NCBI GenBank assembly: GCA_049669725.1
Contig: JBATKU010000084.1
Location: 24,772 to 88,771, forward strand
Reading direction: 5' to 3'
Length of the DNA stretch: 64,000 bases
From: JAFDCJ01 sp049669725
GTDB lineage: Bacteria > Desulfobacterota > Desulfobacteria > Desulfobacterales > JAFDCJ01
The notes beneath the pieces were generated by a model. That model was not told the origin of the DNA. It did no database searches and worked only from the letters and a program-made list of their open reading frames with translations. Both the position numbers and the translations under genes were made by a program. Positions 17,628 to 26,533 of this stretch are shown piece by piece. Within the stretch, counting starts at the first letter, position 1. The number at the start of each line of letters is the position of its first letter.

Positions 17628-17663
17628 AAACGGGGAGCTGCAGAAATGCGAGCTCCCCGTTTT
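17628..17663 (-). terminator. 12-bp hairpin between BMP gene and ATPase
   Basis: AAACGGGGAGCT (17628-17639) and AGCTCCCCGTTT (17652-17663) pair perfectly over 12 bp with a short loop. On the minus strand it is followed by a broken T-run (TTTCATTT). Placed just after the binding-protein gene, it could lower readthrough into the ATPase and permeases, the usual way to make more binding protein than membrane parts. Confidence 0.6.
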
Positions 17664-17685
17664 CACATAACTACCAATTCACAAA

Positions 17686-18840
17686 TTATTTCGGAATGCT
17701 GCCGGCGACATTATCTACGTAATACATAATGCTCAGCAGGTCGCCTTTGGATGCTCTCTGACCTTCTTTGACCATGAGCTTTCCGGTATTGTCTTTAATC
17801 GGACCGGAAAACGGATCAAATACATCCGGACCTTTTTTCATCTGCTCATAACGCTTGACAACCAGGTCATAAGCGGAGATTTTTCCGGAATCGGGCGTGT
17901 CCACCATTTTCATTTTTAACTCACCCACAAATTTGGGGTTGATGATGTTTTCAAAGGAGCCGCCGAGAATGGCTGCTTTTTCAGCGATCAACCACCATTC
18001 GTCGTTATTTTTCCAGGTGCCGTTATAAATATCCTGCAGGATTTTGACATACATCACGCCCCAATCCACCAGCTGCCCCGAAACAACCGAGTCCTTGCCG
18101 TATGGCTGCATCGGGCTGTAGTGGCTGAAGGTGTAGATCTGCCGGCCCTTTTGGGTGTGCTCCTGGCCGACTTCGATGACAGCCGGTGTGTCTTCGGTAA
18201 ATGCCAGGGCATCACAGCCTTCGGCAATCAGGGCTTCGGAGGCTTCCCGGGCTTTGTCCGGTCCGTACCAGGCATAAATCCATTTGACATGCACTTCAGC
18301 CTTGGGATTAGTGGCTTTTATCCCCAGAGCGAAGGCATCGATATGACGAATCAGCTCCGGAATCGGAAAGGCAGCGACATAGCCGATTTTATTGGTTTTC
18401 GTTAAAGCGCCGGCCATTAGACCATTGAGATAGTAGGTCTGATACAGATCGGCGAAATAGGTGCCGACATTGGGCAGCTGCTTGAACCCCGAGCAGTGCA
18501 TGAATTTTTTGTCCGGGTATTTTTGTCCGGCCTTGAGGGTGTCTTCCATGTAGCCGAAGCTGGTGGTAAAAACGACATCCACTTTTTCACCCTGAATGAA
18601 TCGGTCGATAATTCGGGCGGAATCTGCTTCGGCCACCGATTCGATATAGACCGTTTCCAGCCAGGGGAGTTTTGATTCAGCGAACTTACGGCCAACGTCA
18701 TGGGCATGGGACCATCCATAATCACCCACCGGCCCAACGTAGACAAATCCGGCTTTAAGTTTTTTATCCCCGGCCAAGGCCATGCCCGAGGCCACAATTA
18801 AACACAGTCCAATGATGATTAAACCTTTTGCAATTCGCAT
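17686..18840 (-). CDS. BMP-family substrate-binding protein of ABC importer
   Basis: A 384-residue periplasmic binding protein. The N-terminus (MRIAKGLIIIGLCLIVASGMALA) is a signal peptide with an AxA cleavage site and no lipobox Cys, unlike TmpC/PnrA lipoproteins. The mature start KLKAGFVYVGPVGDYGWSHA is the family hallmark, with DxGW-type ligand contacts. BMP proteins bind nucleosides or related ligands. AAGGAG precedes the ATG at 18840. It heads the operon with the ATPase and two permeases. Confidence 0.92.
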   Translation of the reverse strand: MRIAKGLIIIGLCLIVASGMALAGDKKLKAGFVYVGPVGDYGWSHAHDVGRKFAESKLPWLETVYIESVAEADSARIIDRFIQGEKVDVVFTTSFGYMEDTLKAGQKYPDKKFMHCSGFKQLPNVGTYFADLYQTYYLNGLMAGALTKTNKIGYVAAFPIPELIRHIDAFALGIKATNPKAEVHVKWIYAWYGPDKAREASEALIAEGCDALAFTEDTPAVIEVGQEHTQKGRQIYTFSHYSPMQPYGKDSVVSGQLVDWGVMYVKILQDIYNGTWKNNDEWWLIAEKAAILGGSFENIINPKFVGELKMKMVDTPDSGKISAYDLVVKRYEQMKKGPDVFDPFSGPIKDNTGKLMVKEGQRASKGDLLSIMYYVDNVAGSIPK

Positions 18841-19100
18841 GTTCTGCTCCTTTTTTAAAAATTTAGATTGGTACCTGTAAGAATCCCCCGAATTTCGATA
18901 GTTTTGGATACCGCAATATAAAGACTAAGGGATAGGCGGTCAAGCAAAAACCGATCGAATTTTGGAATACAATGGCAGGCAAAAAGGCGGTTGGGCTTGC
19001 TGATGGCAATAATACGAAAAATTGCGACTCGGCAGCTAAAAAAGCGATACGGATGATAGTGTGACGGATGAATTCTGCTGGCCTACAATATCAGGGCGGC

Positions 19101-19382
19101 TTAAATCTCACTCAAGATTTGAAGGAAATCATCGCCTTCTACCGCTGCCATCGTATTGGTTTGGGCGCTGATCAGGTTGCCGATCCGGGCTGCCGCTCGC
19201 ATGGCAGTTCGATTGTCCGGAAATTCGGCTACCGACAAAGCATCGTAGGCACCCAGCAGACCGTAAATATGTAGCATTCTGCCCTTTTCATCAGCCACGA
19301 TTTGTCTGACTTTTTCAAATCTTTCGATTCCACCCCCTTGTACGGGGCCTGAATATCTGTACAGGGTGACATAGGGTTGCAT
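19101..19382 (-). CDS. GYD-domain protein
   Basis: A 93-residue protein of the GYD family (ferredoxin-like alpha-beta fold): YVTLYRYSGPVQGG, then IYGLLGAYDALSVAEFPDN with the family-defining G-x-Y-D, then ARIGNLISAQTNTMAAVE. The family has no settled function. AAAGGAAATTACG before the ATG at 19382 gives a clear start. It is monocistronic. Confidence 0.85.
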   Translation of the reverse strand: MQPYVTLYRYSGPVQGGGIERFEKVRQIVADEKGRMLHIYGLLGAYDALSVAEFPDNRTAMRAAARIGNLISAQTNTMAAVEGDDFLQILSEI

Positions 19383-19712
19383 CGTAATTTCCTTTCTTTG
19401 AGGGCCAAAGGGTTGTGCAGTTAAAAGTAAGAAAGATTGCGCTCCCTGTTCCGTTTCCGTCGGAATTAAGAATTAGAGCAGGCGCATAAATTCAGCAGGA
19501 AACGGGCATAGATGATTGCAGCGGCAGTCGGGTTCAGACGCAAGATGCGGCTAGAACAAGGATATATATATGTTTTATCTATTTTAATTACGGCTTAACT
19601 GTCAAGCAAAAAGAACTGAGTCGGATTTCAGCGCGATAACAATTGCTCGAGATTTTGGTGACATCATCAAATGCTCGAATGCTGTTTTGCAAGCCGACAA
19701 AAATGTCTGTTG
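19383..19712. other. 330-base gap, no recognisable feature
   Basis: This stretch separates the GYD gene from the end of the AlgX-like gene. I see no open frame of note, no strong hairpin with a T-run and no heptamer array. It includes a TA-rich patch (GATATATATATG near 19560). Confidence 0.5.
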
Positions 19713-22700
19713 TTAATTGACCTCCGATTGCCCCTCCTCGAGGGGGAGAGACATCGCTGAATTGTCTACCGCCGGGTGGGTCGCATCCGGCATTGCGCCG
19801 TATAAATAGCGAATCATTGTTTTTTGGGCCAATGGTCGTTCCAGGATAATTCGAATCGTCTGCGGATCATGCCGAAAAACCTTCGTGAGCGCAACAGATG
19901 TATCGTTCGCAAGTACCTCCCATCCCGTCATTGCCGAAACCGGGGTAAAATCCGTACCGCCACGATGCTCAATTCTTACATCTATAGTGCGGGGGTCTAT
20001 TTGTTTTGCTCCGGCGATAGCCGGTCCCCGGTGGTATGTTTCTTCTCCCAGGATAAATAATACGGTTTGGGCGACACGGTATCCCATTTTTAAATAGGCC
20101 CTGGCAGAGAGATGCTGACGACCCTGGTTTTTAAGATCAAGGGTTGTTGCCGCCAGATAGCAATCGGGGACCTTTTCGACCACGCGGTATTGGGCGTTGC
20201 GAACGGCCTGGTGGGGATCATCTTTGCCGCCGGGGCGTTTGACCATCCCAACGACCAGAAATGGCAAGTGCTTTCGATGAGAGCCGTTTTCGATGTCGAC
20301 CCGCACCTGACTGGTAATAAAGCCCTCAAGAGACGTTCGATACTCTTCCTCGGTTACGGTGCCCCGCGCTGCATCCGCTTCGCCCTGGATCCAGATGACA
20401 AATTCTACCGCACCGCCGGCCTTTGACGCGCCGTCTACAAAATGACTGTAGATTGAACCCCGCGCCGTATCTTCCCAGTATCCGGTGCCCCAATCCGCTT
20501 CTTTTCTCAATCCGGAGCCATTTACAGAAAAATCCAGAAACCCCACCGGGATGCCCCGTCGCTCGACTATCAGGTTGCCGAAGGCGATCGCTGCGTTGCC
20601 TTGTCTACCGAGTTTTGACCAGCTGTTACCGTTGAATTTTTGCAATAGCGAATGAGACCTTAAGTCGGTGCCGGTGTAAAACCACTCCTTCATGTTGGAC
20701 TGACCAAGGCAAGCCACCAGGATGCCGACGCCCCACTTATGGGTTCCGTTGTTCATGACTTCTCGATTTTCGGCGCTGCGCACCTGGAGGTTATACCATC
20801 CGCCCTGGGGCACATCCGGGATAACACCCACATAAATTCCATTTTGTGGGGCGGCGTCAACCGCGGTCCAGGTTACGACCTCATCATCGGTAAGGTCTCT
20901 AACCACCCGGGCCTCTATGGCTCCCGGCTTGCCGGTGTATATTCCTGACACGACGATGTCCGCACTCCGGCCATTGCGCTGGAAAATACGCCCGTCTTCA
21001 AAGTCGGTCACTGCGATGGAGACGGTCTTTGAAAGCGATGGGTTTTTATCCATTGACAAGATCTGCTCGGTGTTAGTTTCTTCAACTTCTTTGTCCGGTG
21101 CAACCAAGGAAAGGTCAGCGACGATTTTCGCCAGAGAGCTGTCCGTCATAGATCCGGCTTGCAGGCCCGTGGAACCATTTTTCTGATCTCCCTCTAAAGC
21201 AGAAAAATTGCTATCGTCAGAACGTTCATCATCTTCCGAAATGAGGCTCCCGGAATCATTGTCATTGCCTGCCTTTTTCGAGTCTGCAATAATAGACATG
21301 GTTGGTGGTTCCGAACTTGAAAGTTGCGGCTCCAGATCTGATTCTGACTCTGAATTCAGCAAAGGCAATTCTTCCTCCAAGTCGGTTTCTGCAACAATGA
21401 GCCATTGCGGATGATGTTCTTCGTCATCGGGATTGTTGGAGAACTCGAATATTTCAGCTGATCGCAGACTGAAAACGCCCGGTCGATTCCCCGGCTGAAT
21501 CTGAATGGATAGAGGTTTTTGAATAGGCAGCGGCAGATAGATTGCGTTCATCCCCTTCTTGAGAAAATTTGGCATATTATAGGGATGAACGGCCATGTAG
21601 CTGATGGTCATAATGTCTGTGTGCGGAGCCTCGATCGACAGTTTCAGCAATCTAAAAATGTTTTCATCCGAGGCGGGCAGGGATTTAAGCTCAAAAACCG
21701 ATGGGTCACCCACCGATTTAATTTGCAAACCTGATACGCCCAGGCCCAGGGAAATGTCCGACACCGCTTCAGCAGCTTGAAGGTCGAATGGATACTTGGC
21801 GGCGATTCGCACTTGGTTCTCAAACCTTGAAAGGAGGCTGTCGATATCAATATCCAACGAGTCCAGTCCGGATTCTGCCTTTTCCAGCAAAATAAATTCA
21901 TACTTGCGCAAGTCCTCCCCGTATTGTCTTGACGGCACCCGGTCGGCCCGGATCACGTCAAGCCGGTTGAACATTTGCTGCAAATAGGGCAGCAGCGGCT
22001 GCAAGAAATTATCGCCATAAACAATTCCAAACGGATGACCGGGGCGTCCGGTGCCCGCGTAATGCCGAACTGGCTTATCCCCGGCTGGGGATTTGGCCCC
22101 CATTAGTTGACGGGTGAGATCTCCGGAATCGACGGTCGCATTGGGCCTATAATCCAAGACCAGTTCTTCCTGCGGGTCCTCAAGTATCTGTCGCTGAATG
22201 GTTTCGGCGGCAACCATGGCACCCAATCCATTCCAACAGGCGCCGGTTTTGTCGTAGAGCAGCGCATGGCTTGATTTGGCTTCACTCAGCAATTGGTCAA
22301 ACCTTACAAAATTTTTTAACGGTAAAGTGGCAATGGCGTCAAGGAGCAGATCATAGCGGCTGCGATTGCACGCATTGCGTCGTGGTACATACCCCACAAA
22401 CTCGGGGTAAATGGTGGATTTGTTCGGTGCCACCATGAAAAAAAACCGGCGTCCCGAGGCTTCTATAACCTTATCAAGGGCGTAAAGCTTCAGCGCTATC
22501 TGTGCTGCAGCGGCCTGGTTTCGGCAAGCCTCTTTGCGAACATCCTCAATTGACCGGCGACTGTAAAGCCATCCCCCATTGCCGACATGGACGTCCGGAG
22601 CATCCGTCATGCTGAAGATGTGGAAGTCTATCCATCGTTTTGCGAAAACGAGGGGGCTTCGAAGGGCAAAACTGTCATTATAATATTGGTCGAAAGCATT

Positions 22701-22853
22701 ATAGTACTCGTTATCGAGAAGCGCCCGGGTATACATTCGGGGAGGTTTGAGCCCGATACGATCTACCGGAAGGCCGTATTCCAGGTCGAATATCCATGTC
22801 ACTGCCGGTATTAACAGTAGACCGACAAATATGAGCGATAAAATCTTTTTCAT
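19713..22853 (-). CDS. AlgX/AlgJ-like domain fused to sialate-O-acetylesterase-like SGNH domain
   Basis: A 1046-residue envelope protein. An N-terminal membrane anchor or signal (about residues 3-22) leads into an AlgX/AlgJ-like region (GNGGWLYSRRSIEDV, FFFMVAPNKSTIYPEF). Its expected SGNH residues are changed: the DxHWN element reads GACWNG (His to Cys, about residue 206), and GDSF reads GDNF (Ser to Asn, about 281). A Ser/Asp-rich linker (about 500-610) follows. The C-terminal half is a second SGNH domain with intact blocks: LGQSNMKEW (about 717), VIWIQGEADAA (about 820) and QHLSARAY (about 912), then a beta-rich tail. It begins 8 bases after the MBOAT gene, so the pair probably O-acetylates an exported polysaccharide. 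A GTG at 22856 is an alternative start. Confidence 0.85.
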   Translation of the reverse strand: MKKILSLIFVGLLLIPAVTWIFDLEYGLPVDRIGLKPPRMYTRALLDNEYYNAFDQYYNDSFALRSPLVFAKRWIDFHIFSMTDAPDVHVGNGGWLYSRRSIEDVRKEACRNQAAAAQIALKLYALDKVIEASGRRFFFMVAPNKSTIYPEFVGYVPRRNACNRSRYDLLLDAIATLPLKNFVRFDQLLSEAKSSHALLYDKTGACWNGLGAMVAAETIQRQILEDPQEELVLDYRPNATVDSGDLTRQLMGAKSPAGDKPVRHYAGTGRPGHPFGIVYGDNFLQPLLPYLQQMFNRLDVIRADRVPSRQYGEDLRKYEFILLEKAESGLDSLDIDIDSLLSRFENQVRIAAKYPFDLQAAEAVSDISLGLGVSGLQIKSVGDPSVFELKSLPASDENIFRLLKLSIEAPHTDIMTISYMAVHPYNMPNFLKKGMNAIYLPLPIQKPLSIQIQPGNRPGVFSLRSAEIFEFSNNPDDEEHHPQWLIVAETDLEEELPLLNSESESDLEPQLSSSEPPTMSIIADSKKAGNDNDSGSLISEDDERSDDSNFSALEGDQKNGSTGLQAGSMTDSSLAKIVADLSLVAPDKEVEETNTEQILSMDKNPSLSKTVSIAVTDFEDGRIFQRNGRSADIVVSGIYTGKPGAIEARVVRDLTDDEVVTWTAVDAAPQNGIYVGVIPDVPQGGWYNLQVRSAENREVMNNGTHKWGVGILVACLGQSNMKEWFYTGTDLRSHSLLQKFNGNSWSKLGRQGNAAIAFGNLIVERRGIPVGFLDFSVNGSGLRKEADWGTGYWEDTARGSIYSHFVDGASKAGGAVEFVIWIQGEADAARGTVTEEEYRTSLEGFITSQVRVDIENGSHRKHLPFLVVGMVKRPGGKDDPHQAVRNAQYRVVEKVPDCYLAATTLDLKNQGRQHLSARAYLKMGYRVAQTVLFILGEETYHRGPAIAGAKQIDPRTIDVRIEHRGGTDFTPVSAMTGWEVLANDTSVALTKVFRHDPQTIRIILERPLAQKTMIRYLYGAMPDATHPAVDNSAMSLPLEEGQSEVN

Positions 22854-22860
22854 CACACCT

Positions 22861-24288
22861 TTAAAATCGATAGTAAATAAACGAACTGCCGATCCCGCCT
22901 GAAATCAGCAGGAAACAGTACGGGAGCAGCAGCAAGATCATCAGGGCACCGGCAGTCAGCGCGATGCGATCTTTTTTATAGATTAAAAATTTTATTCCCG
23001 AGAAATCATCGGGCAGGAAGAACACCGTCAGGGCTGTCAACAAAAATAGAATATTGCGATAGTTCAACACCCGACTCAATTCGTAAGAGAGCGTCGAATC
23101 AGAGGCCGTAAACATCGTTCCTAAAAACCCCATCGCCTGAGTGATGTCCGGGGAGCGGAAAAGCACCCAGCCCACCGTAACGATTAGCAGTGTTAAAGTG
23201 CGGCGTACGGTCCGGAATTTTTCAGGGGGAATGCTGCGGGCACCGCTGACACGTTCCAGAATCAGGAACAATCCGTGGTAGATGCCCCAAATGAGAAACG
23301 TCCAGTTGGCGCCATGCCAGATTCCGCAGAGGATGCAGACCACCGCCATGTTCAGGCAAGTTCTTGCATTTCCCCGGCGGTTGCCCCCCAGGGGGATATA
23401 GAGATAGTCCCTGAACCACTGACTCAGGGTTATGTGCCAGCGCCGCCAGAAATCGGTAATACTTATGGCGGAGTAAGGGCGGTTGAAATTTTCCGGAGTT
23501 TTAAAACCAAACAGCATGCCCAGGCCGATGGCCATGTCGGAATAGGCTGAGAAATCGAAATAAATTTGGAGAGTGTAGGCAATCGCGCCGAGCCAGGCCA
23601 CTTTGGTATCGAGCAACTCTAAATTAAGGCTAAAAATAACGTCGGCGATCTGGCCGCAGGAATTGGCGATCATCACTTTTTTGGCCAGACCCCAGCAGAA
23701 GCGCAGGATACCGGTGTAGAAATTGTCCCACGACTCCCTACGCTCCTTAAGTTGACTGCGAATATAACTATAGCGGACAATCGGCCCGGCGATTAACTGA
23801 GGAAACATGGCAATGTACAGAGCAAAGTCGACAATGTTTTCAAGCGCCGGGCTTTCCTCCCGATACACGTCAATGACATAGCTTAGTTTTTTAAATGTAA
23901 AAAACGAAATTCCGATCGGGAAAATGACTTCCTTCCAGACGATGGGGCTCAATTGGAAACTGGACAGGGCGCTGTTGAACTCAGCCACGAAAAAATTGGC
24001 ATATTTAAAATAGGCCAATAGTCCCAGGTTAAAAATCACCGAAAGACACAACCACAGCGTTTTACGGCGGGCGTTGCGATCGATCAGAAGTCCGAGCAGG
24101 TAATCCGCGAAAGTGGATATTATGAGGATCAGAAGAAAACCGGCAGCGCCGTAAAGGTAAAAAAGGTAGCTGAAAAAAAGAAGCGCAGCGTTGCGAAGCC
24201 CTGTGGGAGCCAGTAGTCGCTGTGCGTAATAACAAATGATTACCGCCGGGAGAAAGCTGAAAAGAAAAAAGGTGCTTGAAAATACCAT
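22861..24288 (-). CDS. MBOAT-family O-acyltransferase (AlgI/DltB type)
   Basis: A 475-residue inner-membrane protein with about eleven hydrophobic segments. It starts MVFSSTFFLFSFLP, the classic AlgI start, so the ATG at 24288 is preferred over one 21 bases upstream. Family motifs are PIGISFFTFKKLSYVIDVYR, FWRRWHITLSQWFRDYLYIP, and the catalytic His pair in GIWHGANWTFLIWGIYHG. Such proteins move acyl groups across the membrane for alginate, cellulose or teichoic-acid acylation. The next gene on the operon is an AlgX/AlgJ-like partner. No glycosyltransferase or export genes lie beside them, so the polymer is unknown. Confidence 0.92.
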   Translation of the reverse strand: MVFSSTFFLFSFLPAVIICYYAQRLLAPTGLRNAALLFFSYLFYLYGAAGFLLILIISTFADYLLGLLIDRNARRKTLWLCLSVIFNLGLLAYFKYANFFVAEFNSALSSFQLSPIVWKEVIFPIGISFFTFKKLSYVIDVYREESPALENIVDFALYIAMFPQLIAGPIVRYSYIRSQLKERRESWDNFYTGILRFCWGLAKKVMIANSCGQIADVIFSLNLELLDTKVAWLGAIAYTLQIYFDFSAYSDMAIGLGMLFGFKTPENFNRPYSAISITDFWRRWHITLSQWFRDYLYIPLGGNRRGNARTCLNMAVVCILCGIWHGANWTFLIWGIYHGLFLILERVSGARSIPPEKFRTVRRTLTLLIVTVGWVLFRSPDITQAMGFLGTMFTASDSTLSYELSRVLNYRNILFLLTALTVFFLPDDFSGIKFLIYKKDRIALTAGALMILLLLPYCFLLISGGIGSSFIYYRF

Positions 24289-24748
24289 TTGAGATAATAC
24301 CTGGCGCATTTCGGAGCTGTCAAGATACGGTTACACTGAAGCTAAATCTAAAACCCATTCAGTTACAAATATCATATCTCAATTAGGTTCGTTTTACAAA
24401 AATTGCTTATTATACCGCTTTTCAAAAATAATTTCCGAAACACGGAAGGGTGTTATAAGTGGTTGTAGAAAAAAACTTTCGCCTATCCGAACGTTTTTTT
24501 AACAACCGCTATAAAGTCCGGGGAATTTTTCAGTGTAGGACTGGCGGAATTATAATATTAAATTTTAGATCTTTAACAAGTCGGTTGCATGGAGATCGGT
24601 GTATTGAAAATACAGGGTTGAATTATACCGCCTGCCATAGTGATGTTGCGAAATACGGAATTGCGGTATAAGTGGTTGTAAAAAAACCCCTTTATGAGGA
24701 AGCTGGACCACTGGGTTATAAGGTTAAAACTATGACCCAGTTAAAGAA
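24289..24748. repeat. Gap with a duplicated element containing TTATACCGC / GCGGTATAA
   Basis: No gene is seen in these 460 bases. Two related copies of about 65 bases lie at 24410-24470 and 24623-24687. Each starts TTATACCGC, has CGAAA-ACGGAA in the middle and ends TATAAGTGGTTGTA followed by an A-run. In the second copy TTATACCGC (24623-24631) and GCGGTATAA (24663-24671) are a perfect 9-bp inverted repeat; in the first this end is degraded. CTGGGT (24711-24716) and ACCCAG (24735-24740) form a small stem just after the cyclase stop. The MBOAT operon promoter must also lie here. Confidence 0.6.
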
Positions 24749-25693
24749 TTACCGGGGCTGACACAAGGCGAATACTTGTTCCTGGCCCTTCCGTCCTTTG
24801 ATAGAGATACTCCCCAGATCCTTTATCGAAAGCTGGTCTTGGACCAGTTTTGCAGTTTGTGAACAGATAACAATTTTTTCTGAGAGTTCCTTGTTCGCGA
24901 GACCGGATAAACGGAAGGCCAAATTCGTACAATCACCGACCAGGGCCAAATCGGCTGCCCGTGAACCATAGTGAGACAGGGTCACCTTGCCGGTTGTAAT
25001 CCCCCACCCCATCTGCAAATTATCAACCGCGATATTTTTTTCGGATAATTTGGACCGTATTTTTTCCGTCGTCTGGGTTTGTTCGATGGCAGCCTGACAG
25101 GCCAGAACGGCCTGGGCGGCTATCGGTTCAACATTGTGATCCCAGAAGGCATAAACGGCATCACCGGCATAGTCTTTGATGGTTCCCTTGAATTTGGTAA
25201 TGATAGTGCTGAATGTTTCGATTATTTCTTTCATCAGGGCATAGACATCTGATGAAGCATTTGCCTGTGAAAATGTTGTAAATTCCCTGACATCAGCGAC
25301 AAGGTTGGTTACCACGACCTCGGCCGGGGTCACCCGGGTGAAATCAGTGAATACCGGCCTATCTTTAACCGCGGTCAAATCGTCAGGGTAATTTACCTGA
25401 CAGGAGAAGTCTCCAAGGCTGACGGTATCCCCGTCCACAAGGGAACCGGATGAACCGGCGGCCATTCGTGTCCCGTTTATCCAGGTACCGTTTTTGCTCA
25501 TATCGGTAATTTGAAGGTCATTTATACCACGACTAATTACCGCATGATCTCTGGATACCTGTTCATGATTCACCAGAATCCTTTTTTGAGGGTTTACACC
25601 TTTGCAGCTTCGTCCGATAAACACCTTGTCAACAATTTCCAACCTCTGGGTTTGCGTGTCCTTATCAACCCATTCCAAATACGGATTTGCCAT
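24749..25693 (-). CDS. FHA domain plus class III nucleotide cyclase
   Basis: A 314-residue cytoplasmic protein. The FHA domain (about residues 15-95) shows VFIGRSCKG, VSRDHAVISR and SKNGTWING, the loops that bind phosphothreonine. It is followed by a class III adenylate/guanylate cyclase domain: VADVREFTTFS carries the first metal Asp and IKDYAGDAVYAFW the second, with LQMGWGITTGKV later. It would make cAMP or cGMP under control of a phosphoprotein. The ATG at 25693 was chosen over a GTG 39 bases upstream, since GAAGGCG precedes it. It is last in an operon with a PP2C phosphatase and a Ser/Thr kinase, the probable source of its phospho-ligand. Confidence 0.87.
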   Translation of the reverse strand: MANPYLEWVDKDTQTQRLEIVDKVFIGRSCKGVNPQKRILVNHEQVSRDHAVISRGINDLQITDMSKNGTWINGTRMAAGSSGSLVDGDTVSLGDFSCQVNYPDDLTAVKDRPVFTDFTRVTPAEVVVTNLVADVREFTTFSQANASSDVYALMKEIIETFSTIITKFKGTIKDYAGDAVYAFWDHNVEPIAAQAVLACQAAIEQTQTTEKIRSKLSEKNIAVDNLQMGWGITTGKVTLSHYGSRAADLALVGDCTNLAFRLSGLANKELSEKIVICSQTAKLVQDQLSIKDLGSISIKGRKGQEQVFALCQPR

Positions 25694-25782
25694 GATTTCG
25701 CCTTCAATTTTCAGCTTCCCAACAAAAAACACCGGATGGGAGGGACTCTAGATCAACCCGTTGGTGGACAAAATATATGCTT

Positions 25783-26511
25783 TTAATAAACGGCAGCCAG
25801 AACAACGGTAATATTATCTTTGCCGCCGGCCAATTTGGCCGTTTCAATCAGTTCTTCGACCTTGCGGTGGATATCGATTCCGGAACACAAAATATCGCGA
25901 ATTAGATCATCCGGGACCATGTCGGTTAAACCGTCTGAACACAGGAGAAACAAATCCTCCGGGCAGGATTTTCCTTTCAATAGATCAAGTTCAATCTCTT
26001 TTGTCAGACCAAGGGAACGGAAGATGACATTGCGCAACGGATGCTGTTTTATCTTGTCCCGTGTTATTAACCCGGCTTCCAGCTGCTGCTGGACAAACGT
26101 GTGATCCTGGGTGAGCTGTTCGAGCTGCTTGTTTCTTAAACAATACGTGCGGCTGTCTCCAATATGACCGATAATAAACCCCTCATCAGAGAAGGCCAGA
26201 AGCTCTGCCGTGCAACCCATTCCTTTGTGATCCGGATTTTGCGTTACATGCTTCAGAATGTTTGCGTTTGCAAGACGGAAGGCCTTTTGAACGCGATGCT
26301 TAATTTCTTTTCCGGATCGATCGGAATTGTCGGCAAACGTTTCTATCGTGCTTTCAGTAAAGATTTTACTGGCAAGCTCGCCTGCCGCAGCACCCCCTAC
26401 ACCGTCTGCGGCCAGACAGAAATACTGATCGGGACTTATAAAGAATGCATCCTCGTTGTTTTTACGTTTAAGCCCGATATCGGTTTGGCCGGCAAATTTT
26501 CTGCGGGGCAT
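25783..26511 (-). CDS. PP2C-family Ser/Thr protein phosphatase
   Basis: A 242-residue metal-dependent phosphatase. The family motifs run in order: GQTDIGLKRKNNEDAF, LAADGVGGAAAGELAS with the metal Asp, GHIGDSRTYCLR, LLCSDGLTDMV and GGKDNITVVLAAVY. No membrane segment is present. GGAGGAG is placed 7 bases before the ATG at 26511. It lies 22 bases after the Ser/Thr kinase, the standard kinase-phosphatase pair, and would reverse the kinase's phosphorylation. Confidence 0.93.
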   Translation of the reverse strand: MPRRKFAGQTDIGLKRKNNEDAFFISPDQYFCLAADGVGGAAAGELASKIFTESTIETFADNSDRSGKEIKHRVQKAFRLANANILKHVTQNPDHKGMGCTAELLAFSDEGFIIGHIGDSRTYCLRNKQLEQLTQDHTFVQQQLEAGLITRDKIKQHPLRNVIFRSLGLTKEIELDLLKGKSCPEDLFLLCSDGLTDMVPDDLIRDILCSGIDIHRKVEELIETAKLAGGKDNITVVLAAVY

Positions 26512-26533
26512 ATCGCACTCCTCCAGTATCAGT

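Noticed and set aside
18841..19100. A purine riboswitch upstream of the BMP-type nucleoside importer
   Set aside because: No purine-aptamer core (TATA-type J elements with matching P1-P3 stems) could be recognised on the minus strand.
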